Assembly: GCF_003997495.1 (NCBI RefSeq)
Contig: NZ_RZRU01000010.1
Location: 138,588-202,587, forward strand
DNA from: Mesorhizobium sp. M7A.F.Ca.US.008.03.1.1
GTDB lineage: Bacteria > Pseudomonadota > Alphaproteobacteria > Rhizobiales > Rhizobiaceae
Length of the DNA: 64,000 bases
Direction of reading: 5' to 3'
The notes beneath the pieces are model-generated. The model was not told where the DNA came from. It saw only the letters and a list, made by a program, of their open reading frames with translations, and searched no databases. Of this stretch, positions 55,938 to 64,000 are shown in pieces. The translations under genes were made by a program, and so were the position numbers. How positions within the stretch are numbered: the first letter of the stretch is position 1; each line of letters starts with the position of its first letter.

Positions 55938-56363
55938 ATGAAACCCGTCCTGAACTCGGCACTTTTGCTCAATGTGACCCCCGGCGGCTGCATCAGCAAA
56001 TTGATTTGGGAAACAGGCGCGCCGGTTCTAATGACCGACGCAGGCCGAGGTCTGGAGCTGGACCAGCGAACGGCGTCTTCGGTTTTTCAGGCAACAGCCA
56101 CATGGAAGAATATGATTGGCTCGACCATGCGCCGAGCTTTGTCGAACGGATTGGTCGCGGGCGCACTACCACAGATTATGGCAGGTTTACGCCCTGGCCT
56201 TGACACCCGGGGTGATCGTCACCGGCGGAGCCGCGGCGTACTGATCGGATATCTAACGTCGCTGAGTCTCTCGTCGGTGCAGTGGATCTCTCGGCTTAGC
56301 CATCATGCAAAAAACGACGGTTCCGCGACACCACTTTTCAGGTCCGTGACACAGGCTTTGTGA
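55938..56363 (+). CDS. Putative small exported protein sharing the lipoprotein signal peptide
   Basis: 141 residues. The first 18 (MKPVLNSALLLNVTPGGC) nearly equal the signal of the gene at 54183; the rest is unrelated and contains a hydrophobic stretch around ALSNGLVAGALPQIMAG. Either the promoter and signal region were copied in front of another sequence, or the two genes diverged after duplication. No family recognised. Confidence 0.4.
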   Translation: MKPVLNSALLLNVTPGGCISKLIWETGAPVLMTDAGRGLELDQRTASSVFQATATWKNMIGSTMRRALSNGLVAGALPQIMAGLRPGLDTRGDRHRRSRGVLIGYLTSLSLSSVQWISRLSHHAKNDGSATPLFRSVTQAL

Positions 56364-56529
56364 GCCGATCTGTTGTTCTTACCCCAGGCTAATGGCTGAA
56401 CAGCTCTGTCGCCGGCTCGATGCGCCAGATGGCGCGATGTTTTGAACCCTTTCACGAGGCGACGGCAGCAGCCGACCGGCTCTCCTATCGCGGCTCCCGC
56501 GATCCACACACCCAACAAGGGAATCTACC

Positions 56530-57651
56530 ATGGTAATGAAGGCACCGGTTGCCGACGCTAGGAATGGGTCGGTAGTAGATCGGCTGGTCGGCATCGACCT
56601 CGCTCGGGGCCTGGCTGTCTTCGGGATGTATGCCGCCCATCTCGGTCCCGACCCCGGCGAAGGAGGACTAGTCGGGTTTCTGATGGAACTAACCCATGGG
56701 CGGCCGTCGGCCCTGTTTGCCGTATTGGCCGGTTTTTCAATCCTCCTGATTACAGGTCGCAAGGCGCCGAAGTCGGGGATAGCCGGTAGACAGGCCATCG
56801 CCAGAGTCGCAATTCGTGCCCTTGTTTTGCTCGCGCTTGGCTCAATCCTGGGCTGCCTCGGTACCCAGGTCGAAGTCATCCTAGAATACTACGGAATTTG
56901 CTTCTTGTTGGTATTGCCGCTCCATCGGCTCAGCGCATATCAGCTGGGCTTGATCGCTGCCGCTACGGCATTAGTTCTCCCGCAAGTCCGTTCCTCCCTT
57001 CTGTCGGTTGCCCCCAACCTCCTCGACCCGGTCTTCAACCTCATGGTCAACGGCTACTATCCCGCGGTGACCTGGGTTCCTTTCCTCATCGCTGGCATGG
57101 CCATCGCGCGCCTTAATCTTAATACGCTAGCAGCGCATTGGCGCCTTGGTCTGGCGGGGGTCGCGCTGGCCGTGTTGGGCCATGGGGGATCCTTGCTCGC
57201 GCTGAGTTCCCGCGCTTTGACTGAAACCTCCTTGTGGTGGTCTGACGTTGACGGCGCTTTTGAGCCTTCCAAGTCGTCATTTATAGTCAAGTCGTCATGG
57301 ATAGCCGCACCTCATAGCGAAACGACGCTTTCGATCGTGGGCAGCACCGGTTGCGCAATGATCATCTTGGCGGCTTGCATGCTCGCTGTGGATGCGCTCC
57401 CGCGTCTGCGAAAGCTGGTCTGGCCAATAATCGCAGTCGGCTCGATGTCTTTGACGGCCTATGTGCTGCACATTGCGGGAATAGCCTATCTTATGAAGAT
57501 AAACATTTTCAAAGACGAGAGCCTGTCCACGCTCTTTGGCTTCGTTGTGGTTATCAGCACTTTTGCGGTGCTTTGGCTGCGCATCTTCCAGCGAGGACCG
57601 ATGGAAGTGCTGATGGGTAGGGTCGCAGATCTCGCGCGTCACATCCGCTGA
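56530..57651 (+). CDS. DUF418-like multi-pass membrane protein
   Basis: 373 residues with about ten hydrophobic helices. The N-terminal VDRLVGIDLARGLAVFGMYAAHLGP and SALFAVLAGFSILLITGR match the DUF1624/heparan-glucosaminide acetyltransferase-like start; near the C-terminus VGSMSLTAYVLHIAGIAYL and LWLRIFQRGPMEVLMGRV match DUF418. Such proteins are thought to transfer acyl groups across the membrane, but the substrate is unknown. The gene stands alone; ACCATGG context and CAAGGGAA upstream support ATG 56530. Confidence 0.8.
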   Translation: MVMKAPVADARNGSVVDRLVGIDLARGLAVFGMYAAHLGPDPGEGGLVGFLMELTHGRPSALFAVLAGFSILLITGRKAPKSGIAGRQAIARVAIRALVLLALGSILGCLGTQVEVILEYYGICFLLVLPLHRLSAYQLGLIAAATALVLPQVRSSLLSVAPNLLDPVFNLMVNGYYPAVTWVPFLIAGMAIARLNLNTLAAHWRLGLAGVALAVLGHGGSLLALSSRALTETSLWWSDVDGAFEPSKSSFIVKSSWIAAPHSETTLSIVGSTGCAMIILAACMLAVDALPRLRKLVWPIIAVGSMSLTAYVLHIAGIAYLMKINIFKDESLSTLFGFVVVISTFAVLWLRIFQRGPMEVLMGRVADLARHIR

Positions 57652-57825
57652 GCACCGCCGCGCCCCGGCCTCCCGATCACATTACGGACAAGGTGGGGCT
57701 TTGTCCAAAGCTTGTTCGCGGCAGGGGAGGGTACTTCCTCCCAGCCTGCCGCCTTGTTGATGGAAGCTAAAACGGTCGCGCAGGCGCTAGAGTTGCATCG
57801 GCATAATCAGCTTAAACTCGCGAAG

Positions 57826-58331
57826 TTAAACCCGCGGTTGGTCTATCTCGGCCCGCCTCACCTGAAAGGCTAAGGTATCCGTTTCGGTCAAGGGTTTTAG
57901 GGGCCATTTTCGCTGCGCCTTGAGGAGAGCGTTTGCTAGGATGAGGAGCTTTCGCAACAAGATGATGACCTTTGCGGGTTTGCCTGCCGCCTTTAGCGCC
58001 TGGTATTTTGCCTTGAGGTCGGGGTTGAAGCGCAGGGCGAAGGGCCGGGCATGTAGAGGGCCTGGCGAACATTGGCCCGGCCGCCCCGGATGAAGGCGCG
58101 GCCGCTCCATTTTGCCGAGGCCGGCGAGGCTTGCGGCCTTTGGTTCCGAGTTCCGGCATGTCGATGGTGAGTGTGCAGGCGGTGGCATCCGATGCGCCAT
58201 ATGCTGGTCAGGATTTCGCGGCGCTGGACAGCGTCGGGATCGGCTTTCATGAGGGTAAGCATCGTCTGATCGATATCGCTGAGTTCACGTGGATCTGCTT
58301 CCAGCCACTCGTTGTTGTGGCGCCTGAGCAA
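57826..58331 (-). mobile_element. IS110-family transposase C-terminal relic
   Basis: In changing frames: QTMLTLMKADPDAVQRREIL, AFIRGGRANVRQALYM, LRFNPDLKAKYQALKAAGKP and KLLILANALLKAQRKW, the normal order of the Transposase_20 domain end. At least two frame breaks. Confidence 0.75.
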
Positions 58332-58486
58332 GGCAAGCGGTCAAGGTCTGGCTCTGGTGCTGGCTGCGGTGCGATCCCCGCACGGGCCAGGTGCCGATCG
58401 TGTCGACGATCCACCTCGCCGCGACCAGAGAGCTGCTACTCTCTTCCGCTGTTCATTCTGGCCTCTTCGCAATGAATGTCATAAAA

Positions 58487-58760
58487 TCACCTGTCGCAAT
58501 TAATGGTTTTTGATTTGGCTCCTACAGCTGGCAGATATCGCCGAGAGTTCCGCAGAGAGCGTCGAAAGTTTTGGCCGCCTTCTTCCGCAGCCGCGCCTTG
58601 AGTTTTGAGCAGACCTGTCTTGATCGGGTTGAGATCGGGCGAGCATGGCGGCAGGATCAGGAGCCAGTGCCCCTTTGGCCAACCAGTGGGCGGCGCGTAC
58701 CTTGCCGACAATCTGGGGTTCCGAACCCGACAGTTGGTTTTCAACCCGACAGTGGCCCGC
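58487..58760 (-). mobile_element. IS630-family transposase C-terminal relic
   Basis: WLLILPPCSPDLNPIKTGLL is the conserved DDE-domain end (normally LPPYSPDLNPIE, with the catalytic Glu changed to Lys here). Short and inactive. Confidence 0.65.
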
Positions 58761-59188
58761 CTCAGAGCAGGCTACCGCCCTTCGGAGCAGGCAGAAGCTA
58801 ATCGAGGTTCGCGGGTTCCGGTTTGAATGTGCAGGTCGCTGCGCGCCTGATCTTTCGGTCTGGCGGCACATGACAAAAACTCTCATTTTGGCCGACGATA
58901 CCCGGTCAGGAGCGGGTATCGCAGTCGAGAAGCGACCCGAGCACGTCCACAAGATGTGCCGAGTTTGCAAGGTGTGTCATTGTTTCTGTCAACGTTCGAG
59001 CGACAGCGCACGACGAAACGTCTGGCATACGCCTCGTCTGGCACGCGCCTCGCATATGTTGCAGTTGCTGCTGGAGATCAGGCGATCGAGTGGGCCTTGC
59101 AATTTTCCGATTTTGATGCGCCTAAAGTCTCGTGTACAAATCAGGCTGGCGTGAATGGCCTGCCTAAGTTGCGACTTATTACAAAGGA
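58761..59188. other. Stretch without recognisable gene before the cold-shock gene
   Basis: No frame with family resemblance. The leader of the cold-shock gene, which in this family is often long and structured, probably lies at the right end. Confidence 0.35.
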
Positions 59189-59194
59189 ATGGAT

Positions 59195-59407
59195 ATGGCG
59201 ACTGGAACGGTGAAGTGGTTCAACAGCACGAAGGGTTTTGGTTTTATTCAGCCTGACAACGGCGGTCAGGATGTCTTTGTCCACATTTCCGCTGTTGAAC
59301 GAGCGGGCCTGTCGACCCTTAATGAGGGCCAGAAGATCAACTACGAGGTGGAACAGGATCGCCGCACGGGAAAGTCCTCTGCAGGCAGCCTCAGCAAGGC
59401 TGGCTAA
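59195..59407 (+). CDS. Cold-shock-domain protein
   Basis: 70 residues, typical size. [17 protein letters not shown] contains RNP1 (KGFGFIQ) and DVFVHIS is RNP2; the whole is a single OB-fold that binds single-stranded nucleic acid. ATG 59195 is preferred over 59189 because AAAGGA ends only one base before the latter and seven before the former. An efficient terminator follows after 145 bases. Confidence 0.95.
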   Translation: MATGTVKWFNSTKGFGFIQPDNGGQDVFVHISAVERAGLSTLNEGQKINYEVEQDRRTGKSSAGSLSKAG

Positions 59408-59552
59408 CGGTCCGGGAAAGCCTTGGCAAGGTTCGTCATCGCCGGAACGCATTGACGGCTCGAAACCCGGGCCGGAGCATGCAAGTTAATGCCGCGGCAG
59501 GGATTGCTGGAGCCATCATGAATTACTCTGGAAATGAGGCTCTTGGACGGGA

Positions 59553-59577
59553 AAGGCGGGGCTCATCCCCGCCCTTT
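59553..59577. terminator. Bidirectional terminator between cold-shock and mucR-type genes
   Basis: AAAGGCGGGG CTCAT CCCCGCCCTTT forms a strong stem with A and T flanks on both strands, between two convergent genes. Confidence 0.7.
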
Positions 59578-59635
59578 GATTCCGCGCAGATTGGGCCAAC
59601 GGCTGCTGCGCGTCCGAACGACTGTTGATACGGAT

Positions 59636-60106
59636 TTAGGCTGCGACCTTCTTGCGGGTCCGTTTCGCCGGCGCCGTGGCTGGGGCTTCCGGCTCTTTCG
59701 GTTTGCGGCCGAGTCCCATGGTCTTGGCCAAGGCGGAGCGCGCAGCGGCGTAATTCGGCGCCACCATGGGATAATCCGACGGCAGACCCCATTTGGCGCG
59801 ATATTCGTCTGGGGTCAGACCATAGTGCGTCGCCAGATGGCGCTTTAGCGATTTGAATTTCTTGCCGTCTTCAAGGCTAATGATGTAGTCCGGTTCGATC
59901 GACTTTTTGATCGGGACAGCAGGTTTTTTTACAGGCACAGGCTCTTCTGCCGGTATGAGTCCAGCCGTGCCGTTTAGAGCCCCGTGCACTTGGGCGATCA
60001 GGGCAGGAAGCTCCCCCGCCGGGACGGGGTTGTTGGAGACGTAGGCTGATACAACATCGGCAGTGAGCTCGATGAGGATGTCGGTCTTGTGGGGTTCTTC
60101 TGTCAT
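59636..60106 (-). CDS. MucR/Ros-family regulator lacking a zinc-finger cysteine
   Basis: 156 residues. The DNA-binding region DYIISLEDGKKFKSLKRHLATHYGLTPDEYRAKWGLP is the Ros/MucR zinc-finger core with His90 and His94, but the usual first Cys (as in YIVCLEDG) is Ser77 here. For several Mesorhizobium loti MucR homologues it is known that this cysteine is missing and that they fold and bind DNA without zinc. The N-terminal helix part (TDILIELTADVVSAYVSNN) is the oligomerisation region. MucR proteins behave as H-NS-like silencers of AT-rich and symbiosis genes. The C-terminus is Lys/Arg-rich (KRTRKKVAA). Confidence 0.9.
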   Translation of the reverse strand: MTEEPHKTDILIELTADVVSAYVSNNPVPAGELPALIAQVHGALNGTAGLIPAEEPVPVKKPAVPIKKSIEPDYIISLEDGKKFKSLKRHLATHYGLTPDEYRAKWGLPSDYPMVAPNYAAARSALAKTMGLGRKPKEPEAPATAPAKRTRKKVAA

Positions 60107-61000
60107 AAACTTCTCCGGGCAGCTTGAAACACAGTTGGGCGAAGTGTCGCTTCATAGTGGCGGTTGCCGCTGAAAGCAAATGGATCGACGGGTGCGCTGC
60201 TCCTCCACCATTGAAGTCTCGGCGACGCATCCCGTCATCGTCCATCGCTAAAGGCAGCGTATTGAATTATGGGAGCGGTCGCGCCCGCCCCACCATAGCG
60301 ATACAGCAAGACAATCAAAAAAGCCGGTCTTTGCTTGGCCCCAAATCTTTTCTCCTTTCGTGAACGCTGAGCTGCCAAGCTGCTACAGTTCACCTCGCGG
60401 GGCAACCGTGCACAACACAGGAGTTGCCCGAGCGATACATTCTTCACTTGCCGCTTATCAGCGCTGGTGATTGCACTTTGCAGCCTGCCTCCGGACCCGC
60501 AGCGCTCACGCTGTTGGTTTTGCGCCTGCAGGCGTCGGAAGTCGGATCGCCGCAGCTAATTTCCTCAGGCGGACGAATTCAACAAATCGATTGTTTGGAT
60601 CGAAGGCATCCACACCATCGATGCCTCTAGAATATGATCCAGCTACAATCACCGTGCTGTAATGGCAGGGACGGCCAGCACAAGCGCGACACGATCCGGC
60701 GGGTCCATCGCTGCGTTACGTATTCATGGCTACTGCATCGGGCGCTCGGTCGACCGCCTTAAGCCAGGTCGCCGCATTGCGAGACGGTGACCGGCGAGGG
60801 AGAGGGCGCTCTGGCAACGAAGCGAGGCGGGTGGCCTTGCGGGTGGCCGCGTGATGTCATCCGGCTCTCCTGCCGATCTCTGCCGGCCAGATCTGGAGCA
60901 ACTGTTTTGCATAGATATGGCTCTCTTCAGGGGGCCATCTATGATGGGAGCCGAGCGCGTGTTCGAGCCGGGGAACAGGCTGCGCATGCACTGTGCCCAC
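60107..61000. other. Long stretch without recognisable gene
   Basis: About 900 bases. The left end holds the mucR-type promoter. I searched for a tts box (TtsI site) and for convincing frames and found neither. Possibly relic DNA at the border of the secretion cluster. Confidence 0.35.
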
Positions 61001-61543
61001 CTATTGCGATCGTGCTAACCTTGGTTGTTCGGACTTGCCGTTAAAGGCAAGCGACAGATTGAAGTTATGCTGCACCATCTGATTGCCTGGCTCGTTTTCG
61101 AGAGCTCGCCGATACAGGGCCTGTGCCGCGTCATGCCGCCCCTCAATGTCCAAAATCACGCCCTTCGCATTCAATGCACGTACGTTTCCTGGGGCTGCAA
61201 CCAAGACGCTGTCGAGCACCTCAACCGCTTCGTGCGGGCGCTTCTGGCCCACCAAGGCATTTGTAAGTCGTATCGCCGCATCAACATTGTCCGGGTGCTG
61301 CTTCACCTCATCCCGCAAAGCCCGCTCTTGAACATCCTGACCAACTTCGCGCAAAATGCGTTCGCGCATAGCCGGATCGATTTGATCGGCGCTGAGCAAC
61401 TCGGGGGAAGATGTCTCCTGCACGGAAAGAGCCGGCTTTTGCCAGCTGGCGCAACCGCCCAAAGGCAGAATGGCGAGTACGGCAAAAAGAAGTGAGTTCC
61501 GGCGCAGAAACATAGGCGATGGAGAAACTGTATTACTATTCAT
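61001..61543 (-). CDS. TPR lipoprotein, y4yS-like, of the type III secretion cluster
   Basis: 180 residues. Signal peptide with lipobox: LLFAVLAILPLGGC (Cys about 31), so it is lipid-anchored. Two to three tetratricopeptide repeats follow (NVDAAIRLTNALVGQKRPHEAVEVLDSVL; GNVRALNAKGVILDIEGRHDAAQALYRRALE). It follows the rhcV gene by 53 bases in the same direction, as y4yS follows y4yR in NGR234, hence the name. TPR lipoproteins of this kind may serve assembly of the secretin or needle complex; TadD of pilus systems is similar. Confidence 0.8.
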   Translation of the reverse strand: MNSNTVSPSPMFLRRNSLLFAVLAILPLGGCASWQKPALSVQETSSPELLSADQIDPAMRERILREVGQDVQERALRDEVKQHPDNVDAAIRLTNALVGQKRPHEAVEVLDSVLVAAPGNVRALNAKGVILDIEGRHDAAQALYRRALENEPGNQMVQHNFNLSLAFNGKSEQPRLARSQ

Positions 61544-61596
61544 GTTATCTCTCAGTTATCGGGGAGGCGCGTGGCGTTCAGTTAGGAAAGGTGGGA

Positions 61597-63660
61597 CTAC
61601 TCTAACAATCCGCTGTTCGATCCGTGCGGGAGTGTGACGGATCCTGCGGGGCGAATTGTAAAGTCGGAGGCGAGGTCTTGATAAGACAGCACGGCGAGAT
61701 CAACCCCGTTTCGCGTCAGAAAGCCGCGGACGAAACGTCGGACATCCATCGACGTCAACAGAATAGGGCGGGTTTGACCCGGTTCTGCGTTCGAAAGGAC
61801 CTGACGTATCTGTGATAGCATCGCTTCGCTTTGCCGATCCTCCAGTGCGAGATAGGGGCCTGCATCCGAATCTCGAACCGCGCCACGCATCACATCCTCG
61901 CTCTCGCGCTCGACGACCAGGGCGGACACGATGCCCTCCGTGTTGGCATGGCGGTGGCAGATCTGTCGCTTCAAACCAGAACGGACATATTCCGTCAGCA
62001 GGGCAACGTTCTGCTCACGCTCGCTCCATTCGGCCAATGCCTCCAACACGAGACGGGTGTGGCGGATTGGGATACCTTCCTCCAGGAGGCGGCGCAGAAC
62101 ATCGGCAATCCGAGGAATCGGCGTCGTGCGTAGCACCTCTTTCACAAGCTCAGAATATTCCTGCTCCATTCGGCCCAGGAAATGTCGGGTCTCTTGGATG
62201 CCCACCAATCGCGGTGCGTAGCGGGTCAACGCTGCATGGACGCGCAAGGCGAGGAGTTCGCCGGGAGCCCTATGCTCCGTGCCGGCGCCCGTAAGGGCCT
62301 TTGCAGGGGTATGTTCAACCGGGAGTCTGTCCGTTTTCGGCTCACGTCTAAGGGGGACACCGCTCGAGTCGACGTGCGCTACATCGGCTCGGAGCGCCAT
62401 CTGGTTTGGATCTAAGGCGTCCTGTTCGACTGGCACGCCCTCGACATCAATTCGGAATTGCGATTCAGGCAGCTGCTCGTCAACCAAGACAGGGATGCGA
62501 GGAACGATAATGCCCAGATCGGCTGTGACCAGGAGCGAAACGCGCCCAATATGTTTTTGCAATTCGGCTTGATCGACCGCCTGCATAAGATCTGGCGCTA
62601 GAAAAAATGCGATCGGGAATTCCTTCGCAGGCGCGGCTTGCTTAGGCTCCGCTGCAGTTCCACCTTTCGCATCGGCAGTGCCGGCGCCCAGCACATCAGC
62701 CTTGACAATGCTTACCGCAGCGAACACTGCGGCCAGCATCAGAAAGACGGGGAGGGGAAACCCAGGAACGAACCCCATTACAACCAGGACGCCGGCCGCC
62801 AGTCGCAAGGCTCGAGTGCTGGCCGTGAGCTGACTGACCATTTCTGTACCGAGGTTGATCCTCGCCGTCCCAGTCACACGGGTGACGATGGTCGCCGCAG
62901 TAATGGAGAGCAGAAGGGCCGGAATCTGCGATATCAATGCATCGCCTATCGTCAGCAGAGTGTAGTGATGCAGTACCTCGCCGAAGGACATGCCCTTGGA
63001 GAGCAGGCCGATCGAAATTCCACCCAGCATGTTGATGCAGATAACCACCAGCCCGGCGATGGAATCGCCCTTCACAAATTTCATCGCGCCGTCCATCGCG
63101 CCATAGAGTTGGCTTTCCTTCTCCAATTCGGCGCGCCGCCGGCGGGATTCGTTGGCATCGATGTGGCCGTTGCGTAGCTCTGCGTCGACCGCCATTTGCT
63201 TGCCCGGCAGAGCATCCAGCGTGAAACGCGCCGCCACTTCTGCCACCCGTTCGGCACCCTTCGCGAGGACCATGAATTGCACCATGGTGACGACCAGAAA
63301 TATGACGAAACCCACCACGATATTGCCTGAAATGACGAAATCGCCAAAAGTATGAATAATGCTGCCGGCCTCCCCCTCGGCCAGGATCAGTCGCGTCGTT
63401 GCGACCGTGAGCGCGAGACGGAATACAGTGGAAATCAAAATAACGCCGGGCAAAGAGGAAAAATCAAGTGGAGTACTGACATACAGGGCAACCATCATCA
63501 GCAGTATGGCCAACCCCATATTGAATCCTATCAGGGCGTCGACCACCACGACCGGGATAGGCATGACCATCATCGCGACAGCCAGAAGCAGCATCAACGC
63601 AACCATTAAATCCGGGCTGGCCGGCGCACGCTTGATGAAGTCACGCAGGACGTTGGCCAT
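61597..63660 (-). CDS. rhcV: Type III secretion export gate protein RhcV (SctV)
   Basis: 687 residues, family FHIPEP. Seven or eight transmembrane helices lie in residues 18-325. The cytoplasmic FHIPEP loop is plain: KGAERVAEVAARFTLDALPGK (134-154), then ELRNGHIDANESRRRRAELE and GAMDGAMKFVKGDSIAG. The C-terminal domain (about 360-687), which forms the nonameric ring that receives substrates and chaperones, is complete: GRVSLLVTADLGIIVPRIPV, SLLVQ-like strands, VQETRHFLGRMEQEYSELVKEVL. It is part of the rhizobial T3SS that sends Nop effectors into legume cells. The gene upstream in the same direction is a SctD-like protein. Confidence 0.95.
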   Translation of the reverse strand: MANVLRDFIKRAPASPDLMVALMLLLAVAMMVMPIPVVVVDALIGFNMGLAILLMMVALYVSTPLDFSSLPGVILISTVFRLALTVATTRLILAEGEAGSIIHTFGDFVISGNIVVGFVIFLVVTMVQFMVLAKGAERVAEVAARFTLDALPGKQMAVDAELRNGHIDANESRRRRAELEKESQLYGAMDGAMKFVKGDSIAGLVVICINMLGGISIGLLSKGMSFGEVLHHYTLLTIGDALISQIPALLLSITAATIVTRVTGTARINLGTEMVSQLTASTRALRLAAGVLVVMGFVPGFPLPVFLMLAAVFAAVSIVKADVLGAGTADAKGGTAAEPKQAAPAKEFPIAFFLAPDLMQAVDQAELQKHIGRVSLLVTADLGIIVPRIPVLVDEQLPESQFRIDVEGVPVEQDALDPNQMALRADVAHVDSSGVPLRREPKTDRLPVEHTPAKALTGAGTEHRAPGELLALRVHAALTRYAPRLVGIQETRHFLGRMEQEYSELVKEVLRTTPIPRIADVLRRLLEEGIPIRHTRLVLEALAEWSEREQNVALLTEYVRSGLKRQICHRHANTEGIVSALVVERESEDVMRGAVRDSDAGPYLALEDRQSEAMLSQIRQVLSNAEPGQTRPILLTSMDVRRFVRGFLTRNGVDLAVLSYQDLASDFTIRPAGSVTLPHGSNSGLLE

Positions 63661-63892
63661 CGAGACACCTTTGCAATCGGTTGAGACTTACTCTGCTGTT
63701 ACGCCATGAAACGTGGCTTTCGAACTCCGAAGGCGCCTCAGCCTTGGCCAGCGCGTGACCCTGCATGAGAGCCACAAGCAGGCGCGAAATGGCTGGGCAG
63801 CAAATGTTTCCAACGCAGCCAGCTTGTCAGCACCGAGCGCGACAGGATGTTTGGCTGGCCATAGAGTGCTGCTTGATGGGGCCTGCGAGCTT
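63661..63892. other. Gap between sctD-like gene and rhcV
   Basis: No gene is visible; the short minus-strand frame is out of phase and lacks a family. It could hold a secondary promoter for rhcV. Confidence 0.35.
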
Positions 63893-64000
63893 TCAATATT
63901 GGAGAGCAGCAATGCGGCCATTCCTGCTCAGCAGCACACGGCTGTCCTCAATACGTTCGACCACCCATCCATCAGCCAAAATGGCGCCGACAAAATACTT
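63893..64000 (-). CDS. C-terminus of a T3SS inner-ring protein, y4yQ/SctD-like (cut by window end)
   Basis: The last 35 codons of a gene that enters from the right: GAILADGWVVERIEDSRVLL and SRNGRIAALQY before the stop. Its place just upstream of rhcV is that of y4yQ in NGR234. The short segment alone does not prove the family. Confidence 0.5.
   Translation of the reverse strand, partial: KYFVGAILADGWVVERIEDSRVLLSRNGRIAALQY

Noticed and set aside
60107..61000. tts box for TtsI control of the secretion genes
   Set aside because: I looked for GTCAGCTT-TCGAAAGCT-like sequence on both strands and saw none; the operon promoter is probably outside the window.
1..64000. CRISPR arrays, rRNA and tRNA genes
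   Set aside because: No regularly spaced short repeats, rRNA-like stretches or cloverleaf with CCA end were noticed by eye; a tRNAscan or CRISPR search was not possible.

Overview
The window looks like accessory (symbiosis-island) DNA of a Mesorhizobium-type rhizobium. The pointers are: a rhizobial type III secretion cluster edge (RhcV/SctV, a y4yS-like lipoprotein, the tail of a SctD-like protein); at least three good NifA/sigma-54 promoters; genes resembling pNGR234a y4u and y4w genes (aminotransferase, aldehyde dehydrogenase, M16 peptidase); QseC/QseM- and FseA-like regulators known from Mesorhizobium symbiosis ICEs; and a very high load of broken transposases and integrases. The species assignment is inference from gene content; no database was searched.

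Layout. 1-4.7 kb: end of a LysR regulator, an aldehyde dehydrogenase, a class I fumarase and an Lrp-type regulator. 5.5-7.5 kb: a compact TIR / SLATT-like membrane protein / ThsB-like TIR operon, probably anti-phage, lying between a decayed and an intact copy of the 5' part of a class III aminotransferase gene (8.6-10.0 kb). 10.2-15 kb: a terminator, a nested hairpin, a LuxR/TraR-type regulator, an intact IS481-family element with its target duplication, and two tandem divergent DUF2285 / XRE pairs resembling qseM/qseC. 15.3-18.4 kb: a NifA/sigma-54 promoter driving an EamA exporter translationally coupled to an unusual argininosuccinate-synthase-like / 2-oxoglutarate dioxygenase fusion. 18.6-21.5 kb: relics. 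21.7-30.5 kb: OmpW-like porin, a NifA/sigma-54-driven prolyl oligopeptidase, an integrase relic, and a large autotransporter whose passenger is a two-lobed pepsin-like aspartic protease.

30.4-45.6 kb is a mosaic: two inverted copies of an HEAGH metallopeptidase gene (31.1 and 41.5 kb), copies of the oligopeptidase promoter, kup, hipBA, and relics of imuC, gabD, M16 peptidase, IS21, IS256 and integrases. At 44.0 kb lies an FseA-like gene in two frames offset by +1, and at 45.3 kb a NifA promoter with two upstream sites but no visible gene. 45.6-50.5 kb: succinate-semialdehyde dehydrogenase and a fused M16 peptidase, the latter with its own NifA/sigma-54 promoter. 52-56.4 kb: a QseB/PmrA-like two-component system, a divergent lipoprotein gene, and a partial duplication of the locus; an 11-bp-phased box recurs here, at 51.3 kb and in front of the autotransporter. 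56.5-64 kb: a DUF418-like membrane protein, IS relics, a cold-shock protein, a MucR-type regulator lacking a zinc-finger cysteine, and the type III secretion genes.

How it may fit together (inference): NifA activates a small-molecule synthesis/export operon and several peptidases in nodules; the two-component system controls the secreted aspartic protease and lipoproteins; the QseC/QseM, LuxR and FseA-like genes are parts of the ICE-transfer quorum circuit, here duplicated and possibly decayed.
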